Source of the DNA: CALKZN01 sp050633785
Lineage (GTDB): Bacteria; Pseudomonadota; Gammaproteobacteria; Arenicellales; Arenicellaceae
Direction of reading: 5' to 3'
DNA: 64,000 nucleotides
NCBI GenBank assembly: GCA_050633785.1
Contig: JBOEHE010000046.1
Span: 1 to 64,000 of the forward strand
The position numbers were made by a program, and so were the translations under genes. Of the stretch, positions 17,165-25,892 are shown piece by piece; position 1 is the stretch's first letter, and every line of letters begins with the position of its first letter. Below the pieces are notes generated by a model. That model ran no database searches. It saw nothing but the letters and a program-made list of their open reading frames with translations, and was not told where the DNA came from.

Positions 17165-17476
17165 TTGACGTTTGTATTGTCTGACGATATGACTCACTAG
17201 CAAGTTTTAAGGCCAGGGTTTCATAAAAATGTCTCAAGCACTCCTGAGCCTCAATCTTAATTTCCATGCAGGGGAAATACTCTTGTGTAAAACGAATGGC
17301 TTCAGTAATTTAAGGAATGGCCAAATTTCATTGATATGAACGTTTCCAACGTCATCACACAACCAATAGAAGCTTGTTCATATTCATGCATTGATTATTT
17401 CAAATAACTCCAGAAAACTTACAGATTCCAATCGGAGCCACTTAGAGCCTAACTTCATTAACATTTATCTTCTGAT
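17165..17476 (-). pseudogene. decayed ElaA-like acetyltransferase (copy of gene at 30189-30659)
   Basis: On the minus strand this stretch retains large parts of the ElaA-like gene at 30189-30659 in the same order: the start region (CATTAACATTTATCT at its 5' end), the AACGTCATCACAC segment, the TTTACACAAGAG-to-AATTTCCAT region and the HFYE-encoding segment. Two internal pieces are deleted and the frame is broken several times. An open fragment at 17085-17267 preserves LRHFYETLALKLAS, close to LRHFYESLGFETVS of the intact copy. It is a clear duplicate that has lost function. Confidence 0.8.
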
Positions 17477-17678
17477 GGAAATTAGGCAGTACCTATCTCT
17501 TTCAGGAATTTCTTCTGAAAGCTCAGGCACTGCAATGCTTTGCCCGTTAAAGCCATGAGATCAAACCGTTTCAATGACACTATAATACCTTTCAAACGGA
17601 ATCACTACCGGATATTTCTATCCAGTAGTAATTATCTATTGAGCAAGCATCAATGAGTCACTCAAATGCTAAACGAAA
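17477..17678. other. non-coding spacer downstream of acs
   Basis: Together with the pseudogene this makes a long stretch without an intact gene. Apart from the stem-loop at 17604-17629 and a small palindrome near 17652-17662 (TGAGTGACTCA-like), I see nothing in it. Confidence 0.4.
17604..17629 (-). terminator. 3' stem-loop of the acs transcript
   Basis: On the minus-strand RNA an 11-bp stem (ACUACUGGAUA with UAUCCGGUAGU, including one U-G wobble) is closed by a GAAA tetraloop. It lies about 50 bases after the acs stop. On the plus strand the wobble becomes a C-A mismatch, so the element is designed for the minus strand. No U-run follows, so it may protect the 3' end rather than terminate alone. 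Confidence 0.5.
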
Positions 17679-19607
17679 TTAACGTGCGTCAATCAAGTCC
17701 TGAACTACACCCGAATTGGCCAACGTACTGATATCACCTAGATCACCAACGTCATCTTCGGCTATTTTTCTCAATATCCTTCGCAAAATTTTTCCAGACC
17801 GGGTTTTGGGCAACTCTGGAGCCCAATGCACAACGTCTGGTGTAGCGACTGGTCCTATCTCTGATCTCACATGTTTAACCAACTCAGACTTTAATTCATC
17901 AGTGTATACAACACCATTCATCAATGTTACATATGAATATATACCTTGTCCCTTTATATCATGCGGATAACCGACTACCGCTGCTTCCGAAACTGATTCG
18001 TGTAATACCAATGCACTCTCAATTTCGGCAGTCCCAATGCGGTGTCCCGAAACATTGATCACATCATCGACACGCCCAGTAATCCAATAATATCCATCTT
18101 TATCTCTGCGCGCACCATCGCCGGTAAAATAGTAGCCTCGATACATGGAGAAATAGGCATCATGAAACCGTTGAGAATTGTTATAAACTGATCGCATCTG
18201 CCCTGGCCATGATTGCTTGAACGCAAGATTACCACTGGTTATGCCTGTTTTTTCGTTCCCTTGATCATCCAAAATTACCGGAGCAATACCAAAAAAAGGC
18301 CGCGTTGCAGAACCAGGTTTCGCATCTATCGCTCCAGGCAAGGGAGCGATCATAATTCCTCCAGTCTCAGTCTGCCACCAAGTGTCAACAATTGGGCAAT
18401 TTTCCAAACCGACTTTACGGTAGTACCACTCCCAAGCCTCTGGGTTAATTGGTTCACCGACCGTTCCTAGAATACGCAGGCTAGACCGTGAGGTCGTTTC
18501 CAAATACGCATTACCTGCCCCCATTAAAGCTCGTAAGGCCGTAGGTGCCGTATAAAAGATATTGACTTTGTGTTTATCAATGATTTGCCAAAACCGACTT
18601 GCGTCTGGGTAGTTTGGCACACCTTCAAACATCAAGGTTGTCGCACCGTTTGCTAATGGTCCGTAGGTGAGATATGAATGCCCTGTGATCCAACCGATAT
18701 CTGCAGTGCACCAAAACACTTCGCCAGGCTGATAGTCGAACACATACTTAAACGTCATAGTACTATACAGCAAGTATCCAGCAGTGGTGTGCAATACACC
18801 TTTGGGAGTACCGGTAGACCCAGAAGTATACAAAATAAACAACGGGTCTTCTGCATCCATCACTTCTGGTTCACATACTGCTGATTGTCCAGCTGTTATC
18901 GTTTGGTAGCACACGTCACGACCATCTTGCCATGCAATGTCCGCACCAGTCAGTTTACAGACCAGAATGGTCTCTACGGTCGGTGTTTCTTGACATGCTT
19001 TATCAACATTCTGCTTTAACGGAATCGATTTGGCACCTCGACGGCCCTCGTCTGCGGTAATCACCATTTTACATCCGCTGTCGTTGATACGACCACGCAA
19101 AGCCTCTGGAGAAAAACCGCCAAACACTACTGAATGAACCGCCCCGATGCGAGCGCAAGCCAACATGGCATAAACCGCTTCTGGAACCATCGGCATATAG
19201 AGGCAAACTCGATCACCCTTGCTCACTCCTTTCGATTTCATTGCATTTGCTAAACGGCATACGCAATCATGCAAATCTTGATAAGTAATATGCAGACTGT
19301 GTTTAGGATCGTCACCCTCCCAAATAATCGCGGTTTGCTCAGCCTGTTCCAATAAGTGTCGATCTATGCAGTTATAAGAGACATTTAGTTTGGCACCTTC
19401 GAACCACTTTATTTCGGTACTGTTATAGTCGACCTCAGAAACTTTATTCCATGTTTTGTACCATGACACATGCTGCTCGGCTTGCTCCGCCCAAAAAGCA
19501 TCGGGCTGTTCAATCGAACGGGCATACATCTTTTCGTACTGTTGATTATCCACATGTGCTCGCTTGGCAAGCTTCTTCGCCACCGAATAAATTGTATTAT
19601 CTGACAC
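17679..19607 (-). CDS. acs: acetyl-CoA synthetase (AMP-forming)
   Basis: About 642 residues from the GTG at 19607, which has AGGAG upstream; this matches the usual length, whereas the ATG at 19664 adds a non-family segment. Family motifs are YTSGSTGTPKG (P-loop), WCTADIGWITGHSY, WWQTETGG and the C-terminal PKTRSGKILRR with the catalytic and regulatory lysine. It converts acetate, ATP and CoA to acetyl-CoA. Here it ends an operon that begins with receptors and a transporter and includes an HDAC-like amidohydrolase, which would release acetate. That link is inference. Confidence 0.92.
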   Translation of the reverse strand: MSDNTIYSVAKKLAKRAHVDNQQYEKMYARSIEQPDAFWAEQAEQHVSWYKTWNKVSEVDYNSTEIKWFEGAKLNVSYNCIDRHLLEQAEQTAIIWEGDDPKHSLHITYQDLHDCVCRLANAMKSKGVSKGDRVCLYMPMVPEAVYAMLACARIGAVHSVVFGGFSPEALRGRINDSGCKMVITADEGRRGAKSIPLKQNVDKACQETPTVETILVCKLTGADIAWQDGRDVCYQTITAGQSAVCEPEVMDAEDPLFILYTSGSTGTPKGVLHTTAGYLLYSTMTFKYVFDYQPGEVFWCTADIGWITGHSYLTYGPLANGATTLMFEGVPNYPDASRFWQIIDKHKVNIFYTAPTALRALMGAGNAYLETTSRSSLRILGTVGEPINPEAWEWYYRKVGLENCPIVDTWWQTETGGIMIAPLPGAIDAKPGSATRPFFGIAPVILDDQGNEKTGITSGNLAFKQSWPGQMRSVYNNSQRFHDAYFSMYRGYYFTGDGARRDKDGYYWITGRVDDVINVSGHRIGTAEIESALVLHESVSEAAVVGYPHDIKGQGIYSYVTLMNGVVYTDELKSELVKHVRSEIGPVATPDVVHWAPELPKTRSGKILRRILRKIAEDDVGDLGDISTLANSGVVQDLIDAR

Positions 19608-19731
19608 ACTTTCTCCTGATAAATCTAACCTGAAATAGCGATAAACGCTCGCTATTATAAACAACTGGCACCTCTACATGCTCACTACTAATAAAGAACA
19701 ATGGACATGAATTAAACTAGGTACGAGACAA

Positions 19732-20862
19732 TTAAATGCTACGAATTTTGTTCGATGGCTCGAGACCAAAGCAATCAACCATTTCCGAAATAATTTCAGA
19801 AAAGAAGTTTTGCATTCTTTTATCAGGTTGTTGACCATTCAACCTCTCCATCAACGGATCCTCGGCAACAATGGAAGAACCCGACATCGTTTCAAGCACA
19901 GCATGACCACAAAACGGCACATAAACCTCAGAATAACCACCTTCGTGCGCTGCAACCAAACGCCCGTCGGTCACTTCCATCAATAACGAAGTCATTTTTC
20001 TATAAGTATCAACCGTACACATCATTCTCGATAATGGATCAACACCCGCCGCATCAAAGCCCGAAGCAATTACGACCAGATCAGGTTTAAATGCTTGCAA
20101 CTTAGGTACGATTAATCGCTCTGTCGCCTCTATATATGTTGCATGACCACAGCCTGGGGGCAAGGGAATGTTCATATTTACGCCTTTTCCAACCCCATCA
20201 CCTATATGATCGACAAAACCGGTATCTTGAGGGTAACAACGATCTTGATGAATAGAGATTGTCAAAACATCATCACGGTCATAAAAAATAGCTTCAGTGC
20301 CATTACCATGATGAACATCCCAATCCACAACAGCGACTCGATCCACCAGACCTTGAGCTTTGGCAGCCTCAATCGCTATCGCTATGTTTGCCAGCAGACA
20401 AAAACCGTTTGGCCAATCAGGAAGACAATGATGCCCGGGTGGTCGAGAGAGTGCATAAGCGTTTCTAAAATCCCCTTGCATCACCCGCACTATAGCCTCT
20501 TTCACCAAACCAGCTGACAAAGCAGCGATTTCATAGGCTCCAGGACCAAATGGGGTCCTCAGACCCAATTCTCCACCGCGCTGATCTGACAAAGTTTTAA
20601 ACTCATCAAGATAACTTCTGGGATGTACCCTTAATAGATCTTCTTCGGTCGCAGCATCAGCAGTGATACACTCCAAGTCATTAACCAGTCCAGTAACATC
20701 AATCAAGTTTTTTAAACGACGCTTTGTTTCAGGTGCCTCAGGTAGTCCACCCGAAACAAATGGCTGAACTAAACCACCTACTGGCACCAATTGCGCGTAG
20801 TTAGGCCCAGAATGCCAAAAGCACTTTTCATCTAACAAAAATGCAGTTGTCTTATTGTTCAT
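19732..20862 (-). CDS. class II histone deacetylase-like amidohydrolase
   Basis: A 376-residue member of the arginase/deacetylase superfamily. Catalytic histidines 144-145 are in RPPGHH. Zinc ligands Asp182 and His184 are in DWDVHHGNG and Asp270 is in ASGFDAAG; Tyr310 is in HEGGYSE. The bacterial class II relatives (HDAH) and acetylpolyamine amidohydrolases remove acetyl groups from amines. Its ATG overlaps the livF stop (GTATGA), so it is coupled to the transporter. The likely job is deacetylating an imported N-acetylated compound, with acetate passed to Acs 125 bases downstream. Substrate is inferred. Confidence 0.85.
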   Translation of the reverse strand: MNNKTTAFLLDEKCFWHSGPNYAQLVPVGGLVQPFVSGGLPEAPETKRRLKNLIDVTGLVNDLECITADAATEEDLLRVHPRSYLDEFKTLSDQRGGELGLRTPFGPGAYEIAALSAGLVKEAIVRVMQGDFRNAYALSRPPGHHCLPDWPNGFCLLANIAIAIEAAKAQGLVDRVAVVDWDVHHGNGTEAIFYDRDDVLTISIHQDRCYPQDTGFVDHIGDGVGKGVNMNIPLPPGCGHATYIEATERLIVPKLQAFKPDLVVIASGFDAAGVDPLSRMMCTVDTYRKMTSLLMEVTDGRLVAAHEGGYSEVYVPFCGHAVLETMSGSSIVAEDPLMERLNGQQPDKRMQNFFSEIISEMVDCFGLEPSNKIRSI

Positions 20863-21526
20863 ACTGATAAATACCTCTGTTTAATAGCCTTGGCTTTTTT
20901 GGTAAAAAAATCATCTTTTGAATATTCATATAGCACACGACCCTGTTCCACGATGTAGTGTCTATCTGCAAGACGTTCACATACTTTCAAATTTTGCTCG
21001 ACAAGCAGAATCGGGACTCCGCTCTGTTTGATAGTTTGCAGAGTCTTAACTATTTCCTGGACAATAACAGGAGCTAACCCCTCGGTTGGCTCATCACAAA
21101 ACANNCCAGCATTTGCTGTTCACCACCAGACAATTGACCGCCTCCATTTTTTTTCCGTTCTTCTAAACGCGGAAACAAACGGTATATATCTCGAATGCTC
21201 CAACGTGAACCTTTCTTCTGCGACAGTTGTAAGTTTTCCTCAACAGTCAAAATTTGAAAAATGTTTCTTTGCTCAGGAATCAGACAAATTCCTTGTTCGG
21301 CAACTTGGTGGGTAGACTTGCCCAACAAAGATCGCCCCTTAAATTGAATACGCCCAGTCACTGTCGGTACTAAACCCAATACTGAATGTAATAGTGTCGA
21401 TTTACCCGCACCATTTCTCCCTAACAAAGTCACTAGCTCACCTTCACCTACTTGGATAGAAGCATCAAATAAAATATGGCTTTTACCGTAAAGCGCATTG
21501 ACGTTTTCTAAAGTCAGTATGCTCAT
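20859..21526 (-). CDS. livF: LivF-like ABC ATP-binding protein, interrupted by an assembly gap
   Basis: The N-terminal part (21526 to about 21106) has Walker A GRNGAGKST and the signature LSGGEQQML. After two N bases at 21104-21105 the reading frame shifts and continues as CDEPTEGLAPVIVQEIV through to a stop at 20859. The residues normally between signature and Walker B (about 13-15) are absent, so the NN stands for an unresolved gap of roughly 40-45 bases, not a real mutation. The stop overlaps the start of the deacetylase gene. It is the second ATPase of the 17679-28316 transporter. Confidence 0.85.
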
Positions 21527-22275
21527 ATTGCTTCTCCTAAATACGCTGTTTTAACTAACTCATTGGCGGACACCTCTTCCGGGGTCCCTTCTGCTATCAC
21601 TTCTCCTCCTTGCAATACAGTCACTGTGTCGCAAACCTGACCAACCAGATGAATATTATGTTCAATCAACAATACAGTGCATTCTTCCTTAAGGCTTTTT
21701 AGAAGTTTGATCATGACAGGAATATCATCAATCCCCATGCCAGAAGTCGGCTCATCAAGTAACAGCACCCTTGGTTTTGCCATAAGCGCCATGCCAACTT
21801 CTAAAATGCGTTGTTGACCGTGAGACAGTGCACGAACCATAGTTTGTTGCTCATTGTGCAGGTCCAACCTAGAGATTACTTGTTTCAAGTGATCGACCGT
21901 GCCACCCTGATTAGCTACAGGTCTCCAGAATACAAATCCATCTTTCTGCTTTAGTGCTTGACCAGCAAGCCTTAAATTTTCCCATACCGATAAATCAGGA
22001 AATAAACTGGTCACTTGAAAGGACCTACCCATGCCCAAGGAAGGTCTGCGATGTTGGGCCATTTTGTGTATTTCAGCTCCTTCCAATAACACTTGACCAC
22101 TGGTCAAAGAAACGACTCCTGCCAAATAGTTAAACAAGGTCGTTTTGCCAGCACCATTCGGCCCGATAATGCCATGAATAGTTCCCTGCTTAACGTCAAG
22201 ATTCACATTTGTATTCGCATAAAAATCACCATAGCGCTTTGTCGTATTAATCGCTTTTAACACCGAGTTAGACAT
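21523..22275 (-). CDS. livG: LivG-like ABC ATP-binding protein
   Basis: About 250 residues from the ATG at 22275 (MSNSVLKAIN), which has GGGGGT upstream; the longer frame from 22374 runs through the permease gene and is not used. Walker A GPNGAGKTT, signature LSHGQQRILEVGMAL and Walker B VLLLDEPTSGMG are present. The start overlaps the LivM stop and the stop overlaps the LivF start by four bases, so livM-livG-livF are coupled. Confidence 0.9.
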   Translation of the reverse strand: MSNSVLKAINTTKRYGDFYANTNVNLDVKQGTIHGIIGPNGAGKTTLFNYLAGVVSLTSGQVLLEGAEIHKMAQHRRPSLGMGRSFQVTSLFPDLSVWENLRLAGQALKQKDGFVFWRPVANQGGTVDHLKQVISRLDLHNEQQTMVRALSHGQQRILEVGMALMAKPRVLLLDEPTSGMGIDDIPVMIKLLKSLKEECTVLLIEHNIHLVGQVCDTVTVLQGGEVIAEGTPEEVSANELVKTAYLGEAI

Positions 22276-23251
22276 GTTTACCCCCTTTTTCTTTGTTTTT
22301 TTTACCAAACAAGCGTTCGAAAAAATCAGTAATCGCTTTCCAAACACCACCTGGGAGATACAACATAACGACAATTAACAGCACACCTAAAAGTAACATC
22401 CAACGCGGCCACAGTTCTGCAAGCATTTCACTTGATAACAAGAAAATAATTGTCCCTACGATTGATCCATATAGTGACCCTAACCCTCCAAGGACACACA
22501 TAAACAAGATATGTTCACTGGTTTCGATATCAATATTTGAAAGCGGCGCAAAGTTCAGCATAAAGGCGTATAGAGCCCCTGATAACGCAGTAATCGCACC
22601 AGAAAAAGCAAAGACCGCGATTTTGTACAGCCGTACTTGATATCCTATCGCCTCAGCCCTTGCTTCGTTTTGCTTGATTGCGACTAGGACAGAACCAAAT
22701 GGAGAGCTCACTAAGCGCTGCATCAGCGTAAACATAAGGACGAATATCACCGCCACTAATACGTAAAAGCTTAAGTCATTCCCAAAATGAAACTTGGCAA
22801 GAAAAGGAATCACGAGCGCTGGTCGGTGCACATCCAGCAAACCATCTTCACCTCCAGTGATTGGTTCAGCCAAATAGGCAATATAATAACCTAACTGTGC
22901 AAATGCCAGAGTCAGCATCACGAAGTAGATGCCATGTCTCCGGATAGAAAAATAGCCAACGACAATCGCAATAGCACCACCCAAAAAGACAGTGATCAAT
23001 AAAATAGATAACAAGTCTATTGTCCAATGAATAGACATTAAGCTCGCGATATAAGCTCCCGCTCCAAAAAATAATGCTTGACCAAAAGACAGTAGCCCGG
23101 TGTAGCCCAGTAGAAGATTACAACCAATAGCGGCCAATGCAAAAATCAATATTTCAGTCGCGAGAACGTTAGAAGGTACAACAATCGGCAAAACAAAAAC
23201 AAGTAAAATAGCTGCCATGAAATGTAGTACTAAAGGAGTCTCTTTAAACAT
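22268..23251 (-). CDS. livM: LivM-like ABC permease
   Basis: A 327-residue hydrophobic inner-membrane protein of the LivM family. Characteristic parts are LLLGYTGLLSFGQALFFGAGAYIASL near residue 46, the cytoplasmic loop FGSVLVAIKQNEARAEAIGYQV near 190, and MCVLGGLGSLYGSIVGTI near 250. It pairs with LivH, which ends three bases upstream. Confidence 0.9.
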   Translation of the reverse strand: MFKETPLVLHFMAAILLVFVLPIVVPSNVLATEILIFALAAIGCNLLLGYTGLLSFGQALFFGAGAYIASLMSIHWTIDLLSILLITVFLGGAIAIVVGYFSIRRHGIYFVMLTLAFAQLGYYIAYLAEPITGGEDGLLDVHRPALVIPFLAKFHFGNDLSFYVLVAVIFVLMFTLMQRLVSSPFGSVLVAIKQNEARAEAIGYQVRLYKIAVFAFSGAITALSGALYAFMLNFAPLSNIDIETSEHILFMCVLGGLGSLYGSIVGTIIFLLSSEMLAELWPRWMLLLGVLLIVVMLYLPGGVWKAITDFFERLFGKKNKEKGGKHV

Positions 23252-23253
23252 CG

Positions 23254-24111
23254 TTATACCCTCCCAAACAAACCGTTAGGCCGCAGCAAAATAATCAACG
23301 CCATAACTGCATAAATCATCACATTGGTCCCTTCAGGCCAGAACCCTGAGGTAAAACTTTGAACCAGACCAACAATCAAACCACCAACCAAAGCCCCGGA
23401 AAAACTTCCCATACCGCCAATAACAACCACTACAAATGCTATTCCTAACGCTTCTAAACCCATAAACGCATCTGCACCTCGTATTGGTGACATCAACCCA
23501 CCAGCAAATCCAGCCAATGCCACGCCTAATACAAAAGTGAAGGCAAATAATTTATCAGTATTCAATCCTAATAAAGACACCATCTTAGGATTTTCACTCG
23601 CTGCCCTTACCATAATTCCAAAGCGGGTTTTTTCTAATAAAAGCCAGAGTGCAAATGCCACAAAAGCGCTAATACCAACAATAAATAGACGGTATTTTGG
23701 ATAAACAAAGTCGCCCCAAATAACGACCCCAGCAAACAATGATGGAGTATCAACAGGTTTGGGCACCGTTCCCCAAATAATTAGAATGGTTTCACGAAAC
23801 ACCAGCATCACGCCAATCGTAATCAGAATCTGTACCGCATGGTCCATCTTATACAGCCGTCTAATCAACACACGCTCCAGGCAATATGCAATAAAACCGA
23901 CCAATACAGGCGCAACCAATAAACCAACCCAATACGAATCACTCCAGACTATAAATTGGTAGCAAATATAAGCTCCAACCGCATAAAAAATACCGTGAGC
24001 AAAATTCACGAAATTCATCATGCCAAAAATAATTGTCAAACCAACACCCATTAAGAAATAGATCATTCCCAGACCGATCCCATTAACGAATTGAAACAAA
24101 TAAAGATTCAC
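23254..24111 (-). CDS. livH: LivH-like ABC permease
   Basis: A 285-residue hydrophobic inner-membrane protein with the family stretch GLTIIFGMMNFVNFAHGIFYAVGAY near residue 24, GIMVRAASENPKMVSLLGLN near 168 and GIAFVVVVIGGMGSFSGALVGGL near 225. It lies 160 bases downstream of its receptor gene, with a stable hairpin between them. Confidence 0.9.
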   Translation of the reverse strand: MNLYLFQFVNGIGLGMIYFLMGVGLTIIFGMMNFVNFAHGIFYAVGAYICYQFIVWSDSYWVGLLVAPVLVGFIAYCLERVLIRRLYKMDHAVQILITIGVMLVFRETILIIWGTVPKPVDTPSLFAGVVIWGDFVYPKYRLFIVGISAFVAFALWLLLEKTRFGIMVRAASENPKMVSLLGLNTDKLFAFTFVLGVALAGFAGGLMSPIRGADAFMGLEALGIAFVVVVIGGMGSFSGALVGGLIVGLVQSFTSGFWPEGTNVMIYAVMALIILLRPNGLFGRV

Positions 24112-24202
24112 CGACTAACCCTCAATATCAAAAATACACTTGGCGAATGTCCATATTTCTTATTTAACAAATCATTCCTTGATTTACTTTATGATCTAGT
24201 AG

Positions 24203-24249
24203 AGACACCCTTTCGACCTATTGAGACTTACTTAGACAAAAGGGTGTCT
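24203..24249 (-). terminator. intercistronic hairpin between receptor and livH
   Basis: AGACACCCTTT (24203-24213) and its exact complement (24239-24249) form an 11-bp stem with a 25-base loop in the gap between the receptor gene and livH. On the minus strand no U-run follows. It probably sets a higher receptor-to-permease ratio by partial termination or by protecting the receptor mRNA, like the hairpin at 6400-6423. Confidence 0.6.
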
Positions 24250-24271
24250 ACCCACACCTTTACCGGGTCTG

Positions 24272-25474
24272 CTATCTTTGAGCAATAGCCACACAACCGG
24301 TTTCTTCATGAGGCAAGAAGTACTTATTCTTCTCTACGACATCGGCCAAATCATCACCATCACTCATCTTCTCTTTAGACTTACCCTCAAGCAGATAGAA
24401 ATATTTTTCAACTTGATGATCTTCTTTTCTGACTATTTCCTGGCCGGTAATGCCATCATATTCTAAACCATCCATATAAGCGCGTATCTTTTCAGCATCT
24501 GCCCCCCCAGTCGCATTCACTGCATCGATCAAGGTTTTCGTCATCTGATAGTAACTTGCCATAGGATAATTAGGCGTTTCGTTAAACTTTTCAGCCGATA
24601 GCTTCAGCAGTTCTTTATTCGCTATCGAGTCTTCCTGATGCCAGTATTGCGCACCAAAGTAAATACCATCAACGACCTCATTACCCAAGGTTTTCAAGTG
24701 ATCCAGGCCATTGCTCCACACCAACAGAATTTTCATTTTATCTTTCAAACCAAAATTAACCGCTTGCTGAATGGAATTGGTTGCAAGAGAACCAAAGTTC
24801 AACAATAACAACAAATCAGGTTTAGCCGCTTGGGCTTGTGCGATGTAACCAGAGAATTCTTTTTCTTTAAGCGAATGATAGCTATTCCCCACCAGTTTAA
24901 TGCCTCGTGCTTCTAAGACTTTTTTTGCATTATCGAGCATTGCATCACCAAAAACATATTGCGGCGTGATCGCATACACTTTTTTGATTTCCGGATGTTT
25001 ATCCAACACTGGTTGCAAGCTTGCATTCACAGCGCCATAAGTAGGTGCGCTCCAGCGATACATAGAAGCATTACACTCTTTACCGGTGATCTCATCGGCG
25101 CCGCTGCCGTTGATATACACTCCGCCAGCCGCATGTACTTCTTTACCCACGGCCAATGCTGTTGACGAGAGTGTGGAACCGACGAACAAGGCTCCTTTTT
25201 CTTTTCCTGTGACCGCTTTTACTTTACGCGCCGCTTTACCGGCATTGCTTTCTGTATCAATAGTCACCAACTTCAGTTTCATACCTGCTGCTTGGCCAGC
25301 CGTTTCAACCGCTAAACGAGCGCCTTTCTCAGCCTGTTTACCAAAATTGGCAAATGCTCCTGACATACTCGCTACGTTATAGATAGTTAATTCCTTTTGT
25401 TCGGCAAGTGCACTGCTCCCTGAAACCATGCTGACCACTAGAAATGACAACGCTAACCTTTTGTTTCTAAACAT
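24272..25474 (-). CDS. LivK-like ABC receptor
   Basis: A 400-residue extracytoplasmic binding protein with a signal peptide (LALSFLVVSMVSGSSALA, cleavage near residue 24). The mature part starts KELTIYNVASMSGAFANFGKQAEKGARLAVE and has the two-lobe Peripla_BP_6 pattern. It serves the LivHMGF components downstream. The ligand is not readable; the neighbouring deacetylase suggests an N-acetylated amine or amide rather than a branched-chain amino acid. Confidence 0.88.
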   Translation of the reverse strand: MFRNKRLALSFLVVSMVSGSSALAEQKELTIYNVASMSGAFANFGKQAEKGARLAVETAGQAAGMKLKLVTIDTESNAGKAARKVKAVTGKEKGALFVGSTLSSTALAVGKEVHAAGGVYINGSGADEITGKECNASMYRWSAPTYGAVNASLQPVLDKHPEIKKVYAITPQYVFGDAMLDNAKKVLEARGIKLVGNSYHSLKEKEFSGYIAQAQAAKPDLLLLLNFGSLATNSIQQAVNFGLKDKMKILLVWSNGLDHLKTLGNEVVDGIYFGAQYWHQEDSIANKELLKLSAEKFNETPNYPMASYYQMTKTLIDAVNATGGADAEKIRAYMDGLEYDGITGQEIVRKEDHQVEKYFYLLEGKSKEKMSDGDDLADVVEKNKYFLPHEETGCVAIAQR

Positions 25475-25892
25475 ACTTCAATCTCCTCACTTTATAAAAG
25501 TTTACTTATATGCAACATGTACTTTATAGACCATGTATAGAACGACTTATTAGAAATCGCCATTATTAATAAAAGCCATGTTATTTATTTATTACATCAC
25601 AGTTACAATTAACTATAAAATATATATATTAAATAAATAAATACATTTTTTGTTTTTTTCACCAAAGATAGAAAAAGCCTCTTCACCAGATTAAACGAGT
25701 TAACTATTTGATTAAAAAATAAAAATTACTCATACCAGACATTCATTCCAGTACGTAGTCTAATTAATATTATCCGTTGAAAAATAAAGAGACATTGAGC
25801 AAATATTTGGCACATTACTTCGAGTAACTATAACCTGGCCAGTGCTACTACCTTCAAACAAGCTAAATAACACTGAATACAATTACATCACT
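25475..25892. other. AT-rich spacer between two receptor genes
   Basis: A 418-base stretch, strongly AT-rich with runs such as AAATAAATAAATAC, between the receptor genes at 25893 and 24272. No gene, strong hairpin or clear promoter was identified. Its length makes an independent promoter for the receptor-livHMGF part likely, but I could not place it. Confidence 0.4.

Noticed and set aside
20862..21526. Frameshifted livF pseudogene
   Set aside because: The break coincides with two N bases and missing residues; both flanks are intact, so it is an assembly gap.
22275..22374. N-terminal extension of LivG
   Set aside because: The added segment is an out-of-frame reading of the LivM C-terminus; the ATG at 22275 has a strong ribosome site.
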